35,881 bases of DNA from an uncultured Reyranella sp. (lineage in GTDB: Bacteria > Pseudomonadota > Alphaproteobacteria > Reyranellales > Reyranellaceae). The notes beneath the pieces are model-generated. The model was not told the DNA's origin, made no database searches, and worked only from the letters and a program-made list of their open reading frames with translations. Position numbers and translations under genes: made by a program. Location of the stretch: assembly GCA_937915145.1 (NCBI GenBank), contig CALDNT010000254.1:1-35881 (forward strand), given 5' to 3'. Position 1 is the first letter of the stretch. Every line of letters begins with the position of its first letter. Shown here in pieces: positions 6,809 to 14,604 of the stretch.

Positions 6809-8473
6809 TTATGCCCGCTTCCGGTCGTATTTCGATTGCTTGCCGGTGCCGTAGAGTTTCAGCGCGCCTTCAGGCCCCGTTGCGTTGGGGCGCTGAAAAA
6901 TCCAGTTCTGCCAGGCCGAGAGCCGCGCGAAGATCTTGGTTTCCATCGTCTCGGGGCCGGCAAAACGCAGGTTCGCCTCCATGCCGATCAGCCCATCGGG
7001 CGAGAAGCCGGCGCGTTCTTCCATGGCGAGGCGGACCTCATCCTCCCAGTCGATGTCGTCGGGCGTGAAAGTGACGAGACCGGCCTTGTCGGCCGCTTCG
7101 GCATCGAGCGCCTCGCCGATCTCTTTCTTCAAGGTCTCGACATGCTTGGGATCGGAAAGGAAGCGCGTCGCCAACCGCGTCAGCCCATTGCCCATCGGGT
7201 AGGTGCCGAAATTCATGGCCGTGAGCTTGACGGCGGCGGCCGGCAGGTTAGAGCCCTCGACTGTGCCATCCAGCATGTAGGAGCGGTCGGCGGCCAGCAC
7301 GATCTCGAGCAGCGTGCCGGTGAAGCAGGAACCGGGATCCACGAGTGCAATCAGGCTGCGCGAGCTGACGTCGAGACGCTTCAACGTGCGCTTCCAATAG
7401 AGCACGATCTCGCGCACCAGCCAGTCCGCCGATTCTCTCGCGAGCAACGCGTCATAGGCTTCGACCAGCGCGCCGTCGCCTTGGCTCTGCAGGACCCAAG
7501 TGCCGATCTCGGTTTCGTTGAGACGCAGATGCATCATGGCGTCGTCGAGGTCGCGCGCCAGCGCCAGCGGCCAGAAGGTGGCGCCCTGGGCGTGGACGGC
7601 GTCGCCATCGGCTGGCGGCGCTTCCGTCGGGCCATTGATCCGAATTCGCGCCGCGCGCTGTTCGCGGTCTATCTCAACAGTGAGGCGCCGATAGCGGATC
7701 GTGTCGCCGTCGATCGTGCGTTCGACCTGTGCCAGGGCGATGCCCTTGGCATTCTTCGGCCGCACCGACTTGGCAGCGGTCTCCTCGGCGATCTTCCTGG
7801 TTTCCTCGGCCAGCTTGCTGGGCGGGATCAGCCGGTCGACCAGCCGCCATTCCTGTGCCCGCTTGCCGCGCAGGCCCTCGGCGGTGGTGCAGAAGAAGTC
7901 AGCGTGATCGCGGCGCACCAGGCGCTTGTCGACCAGGCGCGTGAGGCCACCGGTGCCCGGCAATACGGCGAGCAACGGCAGCTCGGGCAGCGAGACCGCG
8001 CTCGCGCCGTCGTCGGCCAGCAGGATCTGATCGCAGGCCAGCGCCAGCTCGTAGCCGCCGCCGGCAGCGATGCCATTGATCGAGCAGATGTAGCGCTGGC
8101 CAGATTGGGCCGAGGCGTCCTCGATGGCGAGCCGCGTCTCATTGGTGAATTTGCAGAAATTCACTTTGTGATCGTGGCTGCTGAGGCCAAGCATGTTGAT
8201 GTTGGCGCCAGAGCAGAAGACGCGGTCGCGTTGGGATCGGATCACCACAGCACCGATTTCGGGATGCTCGAAGCGCAGGCGCTGCACGACGTCGGCCAGT
8301 TCGATATCGACGCCAAGATCGTAGGAATTGAGTTTGAGTTTGTAGCCGGGTTTGAGGCCGGCATCCTCGTTCACGTCCATGGTGAGATAGGCGACACCGT
8401 TCTCCAGCGCGAGCTTCCAGTGCCGGTAGCGCTCCGGCGCGGTGCGGAAGTCGATGATGGCGGTCTCCGACAT
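6809..8473 (-). CDS. boxC: Benzoyl-CoA-dihydrodiol (2,3-epoxide) ring-opening lyase BoxC
   Basis: A 554-aa enzyme of the crotonase superfamily with two crotonase-like halves, the family's usual size. It hydrolyses the ring of 2,3-epoxybenzoyl-CoA, releasing formate and 3,4-dehydroadipyl-CoA semialdehyde. Recognisable segments include the N-terminal IDFRTAPERYRHWKL, RDRVFCSGANINMLGLSS (oxyanion-hole region of the first half) and ICSINGIAAGGGYELALACD. The second half has LIALVDPGSCFTGTLLEIVLA. It is the first gene of the boxC-boxB operon. The 5' region holds the AT-rich run TATATATAATT and a 12-bp palindrome, consistent with a regulated promoter. GGGAATGCC precedes the ATG. Confidence 0.95.
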   Translation of the reverse strand: MSETAIIDFRTAPERYRHWKLALENGVAYLTMDVNEDAGLKPGYKLKLNSYDLGVDIELADVVQRLRFEHPEIGAVVIRSQRDRVFCSGANINMLGLSSHDHKVNFCKFTNETRLAIEDASAQSGQRYICSINGIAAGGGYELALACDQILLADDGASAVSLPELPLLAVLPGTGGLTRLVDKRLVRRDHADFFCTTAEGLRGKRAQEWRLVDRLIPPSKLAEETRKIAEETAAKSVRPKNAKGIALAQVERTIDGDTIRYRRLTVEIDREQRAARIRINGPTEAPPADGDAVHAQGATFWPLALARDLDDAMMHLRLNETEIGTWVLQSQGDGALVEAYDALLARESADWLVREIVLYWKRTLKRLDVSSRSLIALVDPGSCFTGTLLEIVLAADRSYMLDGTVEGSNLPAAAVKLTAMNFGTYPMGNGLTRLATRFLSDPKHVETLKKEIGEALDAEAADKAGLVTFTPDDIDWEDEVRLAMEERAGFSPDGLIGMEANLRFAGPETMETKIFARLSAWQNWIFQRPNATGPEGALKLYGTGKQSKYDRKRA

Positions 8474-8492
8474 GGCATTCCCATATATATAA

Positions 8493-8504
8493 TTCGGTAC
8501 CGAA
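8493..8504. promoter_or_regulatory. Palindromic operator candidate in boxC / GNAT divergent promoter
   Basis: TTCGGTACCGAA is a perfect 12-bp palindrome 20 nt upstream of the boxC ATG, directly abutting the A/T run at 8483-8492 that could serve as a -10 region for boxC. The gap between boxC and the GNAT gene is only 74 nt, so a protein bound here would probably affect both. Which regulator binds is unknown. The nearby Rrf2-family gene (8983-9402) is one candidate. Confidence 0.5.
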
Positions 8505-8547
8505 ATACCTATTTACTTTCCCCACTGCAAGGGCATTCTGCCGGACC

Positions 8548-8982
8548 ATGATTGCCCTCCGACCCGCCGAGCCCGTCGACTTGACGGCCATTTCCGCCCT
8601 CGATGCACGGCTGACCGGCCACTCCAAGACGGCCTATTGGCAGGCCATGCTGGCACGTTATGCCGGTGGACCGCCGGAGCGGCACTTCCTGGTGGCCGAG
8701 ACGGCCAAGGGCGTGCTGGCCGGCTTCATTGCCGGCGAGGTCCGCGCCTGGGAATTCGGTCAGCCGCCGGCCGGCTGGGTGTTCGCCATCCAGGTCGATC
8801 CGAAACTCCGGTTGAAGGGCACGGGCAGCGCGCTGTTCGAGGCGCTGACGACCCGCTTCAAAGCCCAGGGCGTTTCGCGCGTGCGCACCCTGGTCGATCG
8901 CAAGGATCATCTGATCCTGTCGTTTTTCCGCGCCCAGGGCATGACGGCGGGGCCGTCGCTGCAACTCGACAAGGCGCTATAG
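8548..8982 (+). CDS. GNAT-family N-acetyltransferase
   Basis: A 144-aa single-domain GNAT protein. The acetyl-CoA pyrophosphate-binding motif A is visible as AIQVDPKLRLKGTGSALFEAL (read in two parts, about residues 80-100). A β-bulge follows in RVRTLVDRKD, and the end FFRAQGM resembles motif B. The substrate, whether a small molecule or a protein N-terminus or lysine, cannot be told. It is divergent from boxC and its stop codon directly abuts the ATG of the Rrf2 regulator (TAGATG), so those two genes are certainly co-transcribed. There is no link in the sequence to benzoate metabolism beyond the shared promoter region. Confidence 0.88.
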   Translation: MIALRPAEPVDLTAISALDARLTGHSKTAYWQAMLARYAGGPPERHFLVAETAKGVLAGFIAGEVRAWEFGQPPAGWVFAIQVDPKLRLKGTGSALFEALTTRFKAQGVSRVRTLVDRKDHLILSFFRAQGMTAGPSLQLDKAL

Positions 8983-9402
8983 ATGAAGCTGCAGACCGCG
9001 ACGCGCCTTGGCCTGTATGCGGTGCTCGAGTTGGCGCGCGATCCGGCGCAGACTTTGTCTTCGGCCGATCTCGCCGAGCGCTTCGGCGTGTCGACGCATC
9101 ATCTGGCCAAGGTCCTGCGCACGCTCGCGGCGGCCGGCCTCGTACGCGCCGAACGCGGCGCGGCGGGCGGCTACCGCTTCACCGGCAACCGCCGCCGCGT
9201 CACCTTGATGGATATCGTGGCCCTGTTCGAACCGGCGCCTGGCCGGCGTGCGAAAGAGCCTGGCGAGGAGACCGACATCGGCGGCGCCCTTCTCAGTGTG
9301 CTGACCGAGATCGATGAGATCGCGGAGGCTACCCTGCGCTCGATCAGTCTAGAGACTCTGCTCAGTTCCAGCCATCCCGCGTCTGCGGTAGCTTCTTCTT
9401 GA
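8983..9402 (+). CDS. Rrf2-family transcriptional regulator without Fe-S cysteines
   Basis: A 139-aa winged-helix regulator. The N-terminal half (residues 1-70) is typical Rrf2: TRLGLYAVLELARDP, SADLAERFGVSTHHLAKVLRTL as the DNA-reading helices, then GAAGGYRF as the wing. The middle region that holds three cysteines in IscR or NsrR (about residues 90-105 there) has none here, so it cannot bind an Fe-S cluster in the usual way. It probably senses through another route or binds constitutively. It starts on the base after the GNAT stop. Its last 41 bases overlap the 3' end of the convergent acyl-CoA dehydrogenase gene. Targets are unknown; the palindrome at 8493 is a candidate. Confidence 0.87.
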   Translation: MKLQTATRLGLYAVLELARDPAQTLSSADLAERFGVSTHHLAKVLRTLAAAGLVRAERGAAGGYRFTGNRRRVTLMDIVALFEPAPGRRAKEPGEETDIGGALLSVLTEIDEIAEATLRSISLETLLSSSHPASAVASS

Positions 9403-10549
9403 GCAGCGCTCCGGCGACCACGTTGCGCAGCACTTCCGCCGTGCCACCGCCGATGGTGAACATGCGGACGTCGCGCGCCATGCGTTCCAGCGGCAACTCG
9501 CGGCTATAGCCGCGGGCGCCGAAAAACTGCAGCGCCTCGTTGACGATCTGGATCGCGCTCTCGGAGGTGAAGACCTTGGCCTGGGCCGCCAACAGCATGT
9601 CGGGGAAGCCGCCTTCACCCGAACGCGCGGCGCCATAGACCAGCGCCCGCGCCGCGGAGAGTTTTATCGACATGTCGGCCAGCTTCCACTGCAGGCCCTG
9701 GAATTCGTTGATCGGCCGGCCGAACTGGTGGCGCTTTTCGGACCAGTCGAGCGCCAACTGGTAGGCACCCTCGGCGATGCCGAGCGCCACGGTGGCGGCA
9801 CCCACGCGCTGGCTGTTGTAGGCGGTCATCAGGTCGGCGAAACCCTTCTTCAGTCCGCGCGGCGGGATCACCAGCGCCGAGGGCGGCACGTCCATGTCCT
9901 CGAAATCGATCACCGCTTCGGGAATGCCGCGCAGCCCCATGGTGGGCTCGCGCTTGGTGATCTTCAGCCCCTTCGTTTCGTCCCGAATCGCCAGGAAGCC
10001 CCCGATACCCTCGTAAGAACCCTTCTCGTCATAGACCTTGGCGAAGATCAGATGCAGCCGCGAGACGCCGCCGCCGGTGATCCAGTGCTTGCGCCCGTTG
10101 ATGACGTAGCGGTTGCCCTTCTTGTCGGCGCGCGTGGTCATGCCGTTGGCATCGGAGCCCGCCTCGGGCTCGGTGATGCAGATTGCCGGCTTGTCGCCCG
10201 CCAGCACCATGTCGGCCGCCATCTTCTTCTGCTCGTCCGAGCCATAGGCCATGATGGCACTGACGGCGCCCATGTTGGTCTCGACCGCGATACGGCCGGT
10301 CACGGCGCAGGCGGCAGACAAGGCCTCGATGGCGAGCACGGCGTCGAGCCAGCCCTTGCCCTGGCCGCCATACTGCGTCGGAATGGTCATGCCGATCAGC
10401 TTGGCGTCCTTCAGAAGATCGATGTTGTCCCAGGGATACTGCTCGGTGCGGTCGACCTCCGCGGCCCGCTTGGCCACGGGTCCGGCCGCCAGCTCACGGG
10501 CGCGAATCTGGAGGTTCACTTGGTCGGGCGACAGTCCGGACGCGTTCAT
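9362..10549 (-). CDS. Acyl-CoA dehydrogenase family protein
   Basis: A 395-aa flavoprotein of the acyl-CoA dehydrogenase fold, α-β-α domains in order. Motifs include ICITEPEAGSDA (FAD/substrate signature near 124-135), HWITGG, KRHQFGRPINEFQGLQ in the C-terminal helical domain, and MFTIGGGTAEVLRN near the end. The Glu that serves as base in medium-chain enzymes is replaced by Gly in IGGGT, as in many related subfamilies, so the base must lie elsewhere. The substrate is unknown. Its ATG overlaps the stop of the upstream membrane cyclase by four bases (ATGA), which implies translational coupling. Its 3' end overlaps the Rrf2 gene. Confidence 0.93.
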   Translation of the reverse strand: MNASGLSPDQVNLQIRARELAAGPVAKRAAEVDRTEQYPWDNIDLLKDAKLIGMTIPTQYGGQGKGWLDAVLAIEALSAACAVTGRIAVETNMGAVSAIMAYGSDEQKKMAADMVLAGDKPAICITEPEAGSDANGMTTRADKKGNRYVINGRKHWITGGGVSRLHLIFAKVYDEKGSYEGIGGFLAIRDETKGLKITKREPTMGLRGIPEAVIDFEDMDVPPSALVIPPRGLKKGFADLMTAYNSQRVGAATVALGIAEGAYQLALDWSEKRHQFGRPINEFQGLQWKLADMSIKLSAARALVYGAARSGEGGFPDMLLAAQAKVFTSESAIQIVNEALQFFGARGYSRELPLERMARDVRMFTIGGGTAEVLRNVVAGALLKKKLPQTRDGWN

Positions 10550-12054
10550 GAGGGCTTTTCCTGGTCGTTGGGATCGACGCTGAAGATGGCAACTGCATCG
10601 CTGCGGCCGCGCACGGTCATACTGCCAAGCGCCGCGAATGCAAACTCGCCGTTGCAGGCTGTGCAGGTGCTTTCCGAAACCAGAATGCGCGTGCCGTGTT
10701 GCTTGTTCAACTCTTCCAGCCGCGAGGCGAGATTCACCGTGTCGCCCAGCAAGGTGAAGCTCATGCGTTGGCCGGCACCGACCGAGCCCCCGATCACGCT
10801 ACCGGTGCTGATGCCGATGCGGGTAGCCAACGCCACGCCATCCTCGCCGAAGGTGCGGCTGCCGACGGCGCGCTGGATGTCTATGGCCGCGCGCACCGCC
10901 GCTGCGGCGTGGCCGTCGCAGGCGAGCGGCATGTTGAAACTGGCGAACAGTCCATCGCCGATGAAGGTGTTGACCACGCCGCCATGGGCGCGGATCGGCG
11001 CCAGCACGGTCTCGAGATATTCGTTGAGCGCCAGCACCAGTCGGTCGGGCGAGAGGTATTCGGCGATAGTGGTGAAGCCCGCGATGTCGGTGAACAGGAC
11101 CGTCGCTTCCCGGGTCTCGCCGGCCAGCACGCCCTGGCCCTCGCGATGCAGGATGGCGGATGCCACGCTCTCGTCGACATAGCGGCCGAAGGTCTCTCGG
11201 ATGCGCTCGCGCTCGCGCAACCCCTCGACCATGTTGTTGAACCGTCCGGTCACTTCGCCGACTTCGTCATTGGAGGTGACGGGCACGCGCAGGCTGAGGT
11301 CGCCTGCTGCAACCCTGCCCATCGCGCGCGACAGAACCCTGAGAGGTAGCAACAATGAGCGGACGATGAAGTAGGCCGAAATGGCCACACCCATCACAGC
11401 AGTTGCGATATCGACCAGAATCTCGAACTGCAGCCGCTCGCCCTCGTAAGAATAAAGTTCGGTCAAAATTGCCGCCAGCGGGCCGATCGAGATAACGATG
11501 AGCGCTACCAGGAGCTTCACCATGAAACTCCCGAAAAACAGGCTGAGATTCTCGCCGTAATGCCGGAAAATGAAGTCGCAGAGCTGAGCCAGGTAGTCGC
11601 TGACGACGAAGTAGGCGAAGGTGAAGTAGAAGACCGACAGTACGATCAGGGCGACGACGAAGTCGGCGATCGTGGGGGTCGGCAGTGCGGTGCCGTCATA
11701 GTCGACCCACCATGGCACCGAAAGCCGAAAGGCCCAGACGAGGAGTGCCAAAATGCCGGTGGTGCGGGCCGACAGGAGCGGAAGCTGAGTCAGTCGCCGC
11801 TGGATCGCCTCAAACGGTATCTCTCCCGCCAGGTAGCGCCGAATCGGCGTGAACAGCCACCGCGCGACCAGCCAGTTGACGACCAACAGCAAGGCGATGC
11901 CAATGGTTACCGACCGCCAGGCGTTCAGCCATGAACCAGACAGCGCCATGAAGACGACTGTAATCGCCAGATCGAGGAAGAAGACCGACGTCGCCATCCA
12001 CAGATAGCGCCGGCTGATCGAAGCAATCTCGGTGGCTGTGGCGGAAGCCTGCAT
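10546..12054 (-). CDS. Membrane-bound class III cyclase with HAMP domain
   Basis: A 502-aa protein. The first 235 residues carry about six hydrophobic segments (approximately 18-38, 47-68, 98-115, 128-150, 170-195, 210-235). A HAMP linker follows (LPLRVLSRAMGRVAAGDLS to about 285). The cyclase domain spans about 305-480: VLFTDIAGFTTIAE holds the first metal Asp, TFIGDGLFASF the second, and FTLLGDTVNLASRLEEL the Asn/Arg pair. All catalytic positions are kept. It probably converts a membrane or ligand signal into cAMP. The first gene of a two-gene unit, it overlaps the acyl-CoA dehydrogenase by ATGA, an unusual partner for a cyclase. Downstream cAMP receptors are not in the window. Confidence 0.92.
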   Translation of the reverse strand: MQASATATEIASISRRYLWMATSVFFLDLAITVVFMALSGSWLNAWRSVTIGIALLLVVNWLVARWLFTPIRRYLAGEIPFEAIQRRLTQLPLLSARTTGILALLVWAFRLSVPWWVDYDGTALPTPTIADFVVALIVLSVFYFTFAYFVVSDYLAQLCDFIFRHYGENLSLFFGSFMVKLLVALIVISIGPLAAILTELYSYEGERLQFEILVDIATAVMGVAISAYFIVRSLLLPLRVLSRAMGRVAAGDLSLRVPVTSNDEVGEVTGRFNNMVEGLRERERIRETFGRYVDESVASAILHREGQGVLAGETREATVLFTDIAGFTTIAEYLSPDRLVLALNEYLETVLAPIRAHGGVVNTFIGDGLFASFNMPLACDGHAAAAVRAAIDIQRAVGSRTFGEDGVALATRIGISTGSVIGGSVGAGQRMSFTLLGDTVNLASRLEELNKQHGTRILVSESTCTACNGEFAFAALGSMTVRGRSDAVAIFSVDPNDQEKPS

Positions 12055-12107
12055 GGCCGCCGGTATAGCGGGAGGGCGCGGCGGGGGAAACGCCTACACG
12101 TCATAAC

Positions 12108-12123
12108 TTGCGGGAGCCCGCAA
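12108..12123. promoter_or_regulatory. Palindrome in cyclase / uraD-uraH divergent region
   Basis: TTGCGGG and CCCGCAA form a perfect 7-bp inverted repeat with a 2-bp spacer. It lies 54 nt upstream of the membrane-cyclase ATG and 84 nt upstream of the ureide-enzyme ATG. Size and place fit a repressor site acting on one or both genes. In GC-rich DNA short palindromes of this kind also arise by chance. Confidence 0.3.
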
Positions 12124-12207
12124 AACGGCGGCGCGGACAAGACGAACTTTGTGCTCCGGCTAGGCAGTGGGTGGAGGTCGACAACCGGTCGTGCTACGCC
12201 CGCCAGC

Positions 12208-13089
12208 ATGACGGTGTCTTTGGCTGACCTCAATCGAATGACCCCTCCAAACTTCGCCGCGGCGATTGGCGAGACGTTCGAATTGGCGCCGTGGGTGGCC
12301 GACGCGGTGTGGCCCAAACGCCCGTTCGCGAGCGTGACGGCACTTCATGAAGCGATGATCGGGCTGGTGCGGGCGGCGCCACGCGCGCGGCAACTCGAAT
12401 TCCTGCGCGGTCATCCCGACCTTGCCGGCAAGGCCGCCCGGGCCGGTGCGATAACCGACGACTCCCGGGGTGAGCAGTCGAGCGTTGGCCTCGACTCCTT
12501 GGGCGAAGAGGATTTCGCGCGTTTCCACCGCCTGAACGACGCCTACAAGGCCAAGTTCGGCTTTCCGTTCATCATCTGTGTGCGACGCCACACGCGCGAT
12601 TCGATCCTGGCGCAATTCGAGAGGCGCCTGGGTCACGATACCGCTACCGAATTCGCCGCGGCCGTTCAGGAGATCTTCTACATCACGCGATTGCGCGTGG
12701 CCGCGAAGGTGACAGGCGAAGGCACGCCTCGCGTCGATGGCCGGCTCAGCACTCATGTGCTGGACACCCATGCCGGTCGCCCGGCTGCCGGGATCGCGGT
12801 CGAGCTCTTTGAATTTTCGGGCGAAACGACGCATCGCCTCGCCACTGCCGTCACGAATGCGGACGGCCGTACCGGCGAACCGCTGATTGCTGGCCGGCCG
12901 TTGCCGATTGGCCGCTATGAATTGCGCTTTGCCGTGGGCGACCACTTTCGTAGCAGGGGTATCGAGCAGGGCGATCCGCCGTTTCTCGACATCGTGCCTT
13001 TACGCTTTTCCATCGCCGAGCCGGAAGGGCATTATCACGTGCCATTGCTCTGCACGCCCTGGAGCTATTCGACCTATCGCGGAAGCTAG
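12208..13089 (+). CDS. Bifunctional OHCU decarboxylase / 5-hydroxyisourate hydrolase fusion
   Basis: A 293-aa fusion of the two enzymes that follow urate oxidation. Residues 1-168 are UraD-like OHCU decarboxylase: His69 in RGHPDL, Glu89 and Gln90 in SRGEQSS, FPFII at 119-123, and Arg161. Residues 178-293 are HIU hydrolase of the transthyretin-related family: [14 protein letters not shown] near the start and [19 protein letters not shown] at the end, with the diagnostic C-terminal YRGS. Together they convert 5-hydroxyisourate to OHCU and then to (S)-allantoin. I chose the ATG at 12208 because the domain begins right after it; an upstream GTG at 12149 would add only unrelated residues. Neither uricase nor allantoinase is nearby. 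It leads into the aldehyde dehydrogenase gene after 16 nt. Confidence 0.92.
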   Translation: MTVSLADLNRMTPPNFAAAIGETFELAPWVADAVWPKRPFASVTALHEAMIGLVRAAPRARQLEFLRGHPDLAGKAARAGAITDDSRGEQSSVGLDSLGEEDFARFHRLNDAYKAKFGFPFIICVRRHTRDSILAQFERRLGHDTATEFAAAVQEIFYITRLRVAAKVTGEGTPRVDGRLSTHVLDTHAGRPAAGIAVELFEFSGETTHRLATAVTNADGRTGEPLIAGRPLPIGRYELRFAVGDHFRSRGIEQGDPPFLDIVPLRFSIAEPEGHYHVPLLCTPWSYSTYRGS

Positions 13090-13105
13090 ATTTACGGAGG
13101 AAACG

Positions 13106-14542
13106 ATGACCTACAGCGATGTCTCCCTGATGATCGACGGTGCCTGGACCAAGGGGGCCAAGGGCCGGACCATTCCCATCGTCAATCCGGCAACGGAGGA
13201 GGTGATCGGCCAGGTTGCTCATGCCGAAACCGCCGATCTCGACCGCGCGCTTGCCGCCGCCGACAAGGGCTTCAAGGTCTGGAAGAAGGTCTCGGCTTAC
13301 GAGCGCTACAAGATCATGCGCAAGGCCGCCGACCTGATTCGCCAGCGTCTCGACGAAATCGCACCGATCATGACGATGGAGCAGGGCAAGCCGTTGATGG
13401 AGGCCAAGGGCGAAACCGCACTGGCCGCCGACATCATCGACTGGATGGCCGAGGAAGGTCGTCGGACCTATGGCCGTGTCGTGCCGGCGCGCGCCGAGAA
13501 TGTCTACCAGCTCGTGATCAAGGAGCCGGTCGGCCCGGTTGCGGCCTTCACGCCGTGGAACTTCCCGATCAACCAGGTCGTTCGCAAGGCATCGGCGGCG
13601 CTTGCCACCGGCTGCTCGATCATCATCAAGGGGCCGGAGGACACGCCTGGCTCGTGCGCCCAGCTCATCAAGGCTTTCGTCGATGCCGGCGTGCCGGCGG
13701 GTGTGATCCAGCTGGTCTATGGCGTGCCGTCGGAGATCAGCGAATACCTGATCCCGCATCCGATCATCAAGAAAGTGACGTTCACCGGCTCGACGCCAGT
13801 CGGCAAGCAGCTTGCGGCGCTAGCCGGTGCGCACATGAAGCGCGTCACCATGGAGTTGGGTGGGCATGCTCCGGCTATCGTCTTCGAGGACGCCGATCTC
13901 GAGCAGGCCGTTAGCGTGCTGGGTGCCAACAAGTTCAGAAACGCCGGCCAGGTCTGCGTCGCGCCGACGCGCTTTCTCGTGCACGAAAAGGTCTATCCGG
14001 AGTTCGTCGAGCGCTTCACCGCCTATGCCAAGAACATCAAGGTCGGCAACGGGCTCGAGGCCGACACCAGGATGGGGCCGCTGGTCGCTGAGCGCCGGCT
14101 GCATGCCATGGACACCTTTATGAACGACGCCCTCTCGAAGGGCGCCAAGGTCCAGACCGGTGGCAAGCGTATGGGCAACAAGGGCTACTTCTACGAACCC
14201 ACGGTGCTCACCAATGTTTCGCCCGACTCGAAGATCATGAACGAGGAGCCGTTCGGTCCTCTGGCGCCGATCATCCCGTTCAAGGATTTCGACGGTGTGA
14301 TGAAGGAGGCCAACCGTCTTGCCTGGGGTCTAGCGGCGTATGCCTACACCAAAAACACCAAGACCGCGGCGGCGGTCGGTGCCGCCTTCGAGAGCGGCAT
14401 GGTATCGATCAATCACCATGGCCTCGCTCTGCCGGAAGTGCCGTTCGGCGGCATGAAGGACTCGGGTTACGGTTCGGAGGGCGGCACAGAGGCACTCGAG
14501 GCCTACCTCAACACCAAGTTCGTCAGCCAGCTCAACATGTGA
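13106..14542 (+). CDS. NAD(P)-dependent aldehyde dehydrogenase, succinate-semialdehyde type
   Basis: A 478-aa aldehyde dehydrogenase that oxidises an aldehyde to its acid. Asn152 is in [10 protein letters not shown], the base Glu250 in [10 protein letters not shown], and the nucleophile Cys284 in [12 protein letters not shown]. The [18 protein letters not shown] stretch and the size resemble the GabD (succinate-semialdehyde) branch. The exact substrate is inference. The start is set by ACGGAGGA 6-7 nt before the ATG; the open frame extends upstream but only through the preceding gene. It follows the ureide enzyme by 16 nt on the same strand and is followed by two Bug receptors, so it may process a compound they import. 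Confidence 0.92.
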   Translation: MTYSDVSLMIDGAWTKGAKGRTIPIVNPATEEVIGQVAHAETADLDRALAAADKGFKVWKKVSAYERYKIMRKAADLIRQRLDEIAPIMTMEQGKPLMEAKGETALAADIIDWMAEEGRRTYGRVVPARAENVYQLVIKEPVGPVAAFTPWNFPINQVVRKASAALATGCSIIIKGPEDTPGSCAQLIKAFVDAGVPAGVIQLVYGVPSEISEYLIPHPIIKKVTFTGSTPVGKQLAALAGAHMKRVTMELGGHAPAIVFEDADLEQAVSVLGANKFRNAGQVCVAPTRFLVHEKVYPEFVERFTAYAKNIKVGNGLEADTRMGPLVAERRLHAMDTFMNDALSKGAKVQTGGKRMGNKGYFYEPTVLTNVSPDSKIMNEEPFGPLAPIIPFKDFDGVMKEANRLAWGLAAYAYTKNTKTAAAVGAAFESGMVSINHHGLALPEVPFGGMKDSGYGSEGGTEALEAYLNTKFVSQLNM

Positions 14543-14553
14543 CAGACGCAGAT

Positions 14554-14579
14554 CCCCTCTCACGGTTGCGTGGGAGGGG
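14554..14579 (+). other. Stem-loop between aldehyde dehydrogenase and Bug receptor gene
   Basis: CCCCTC-T-CAC pairs with GTG-G-GAGGGG (one U-G pair) around a six-base loop, 12 nt after the dehydrogenase stop. CTTACTGC follows rather than a T-run, so it is not a convincing intrinsic terminator. It may trim or stabilise the upstream message so that the binding-protein genes are expressed at a different level. Confidence 0.4.
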
Positions 14580-14604
14580 CTTACTGCTGGCCGGAGGGTA
14601 GGGA

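Noticed and set aside
4345..8551. Very long plus-strand frames (4345-6429 and 6791-8551) opposite the DUF4239-like, boxB and boxC genes
   Set aside because: The opposite strand encodes complete, recognisable proteins. These frames are rich in Gly, Arg, His and Val in the manner of antisense frames.
9728..11182. A 484-codon plus-strand frame opposite the acyl-CoA dehydrogenase and membrane cyclase
   Set aside because: Antisense shadow with no domain or export signal; both minus-strand genes are intact.
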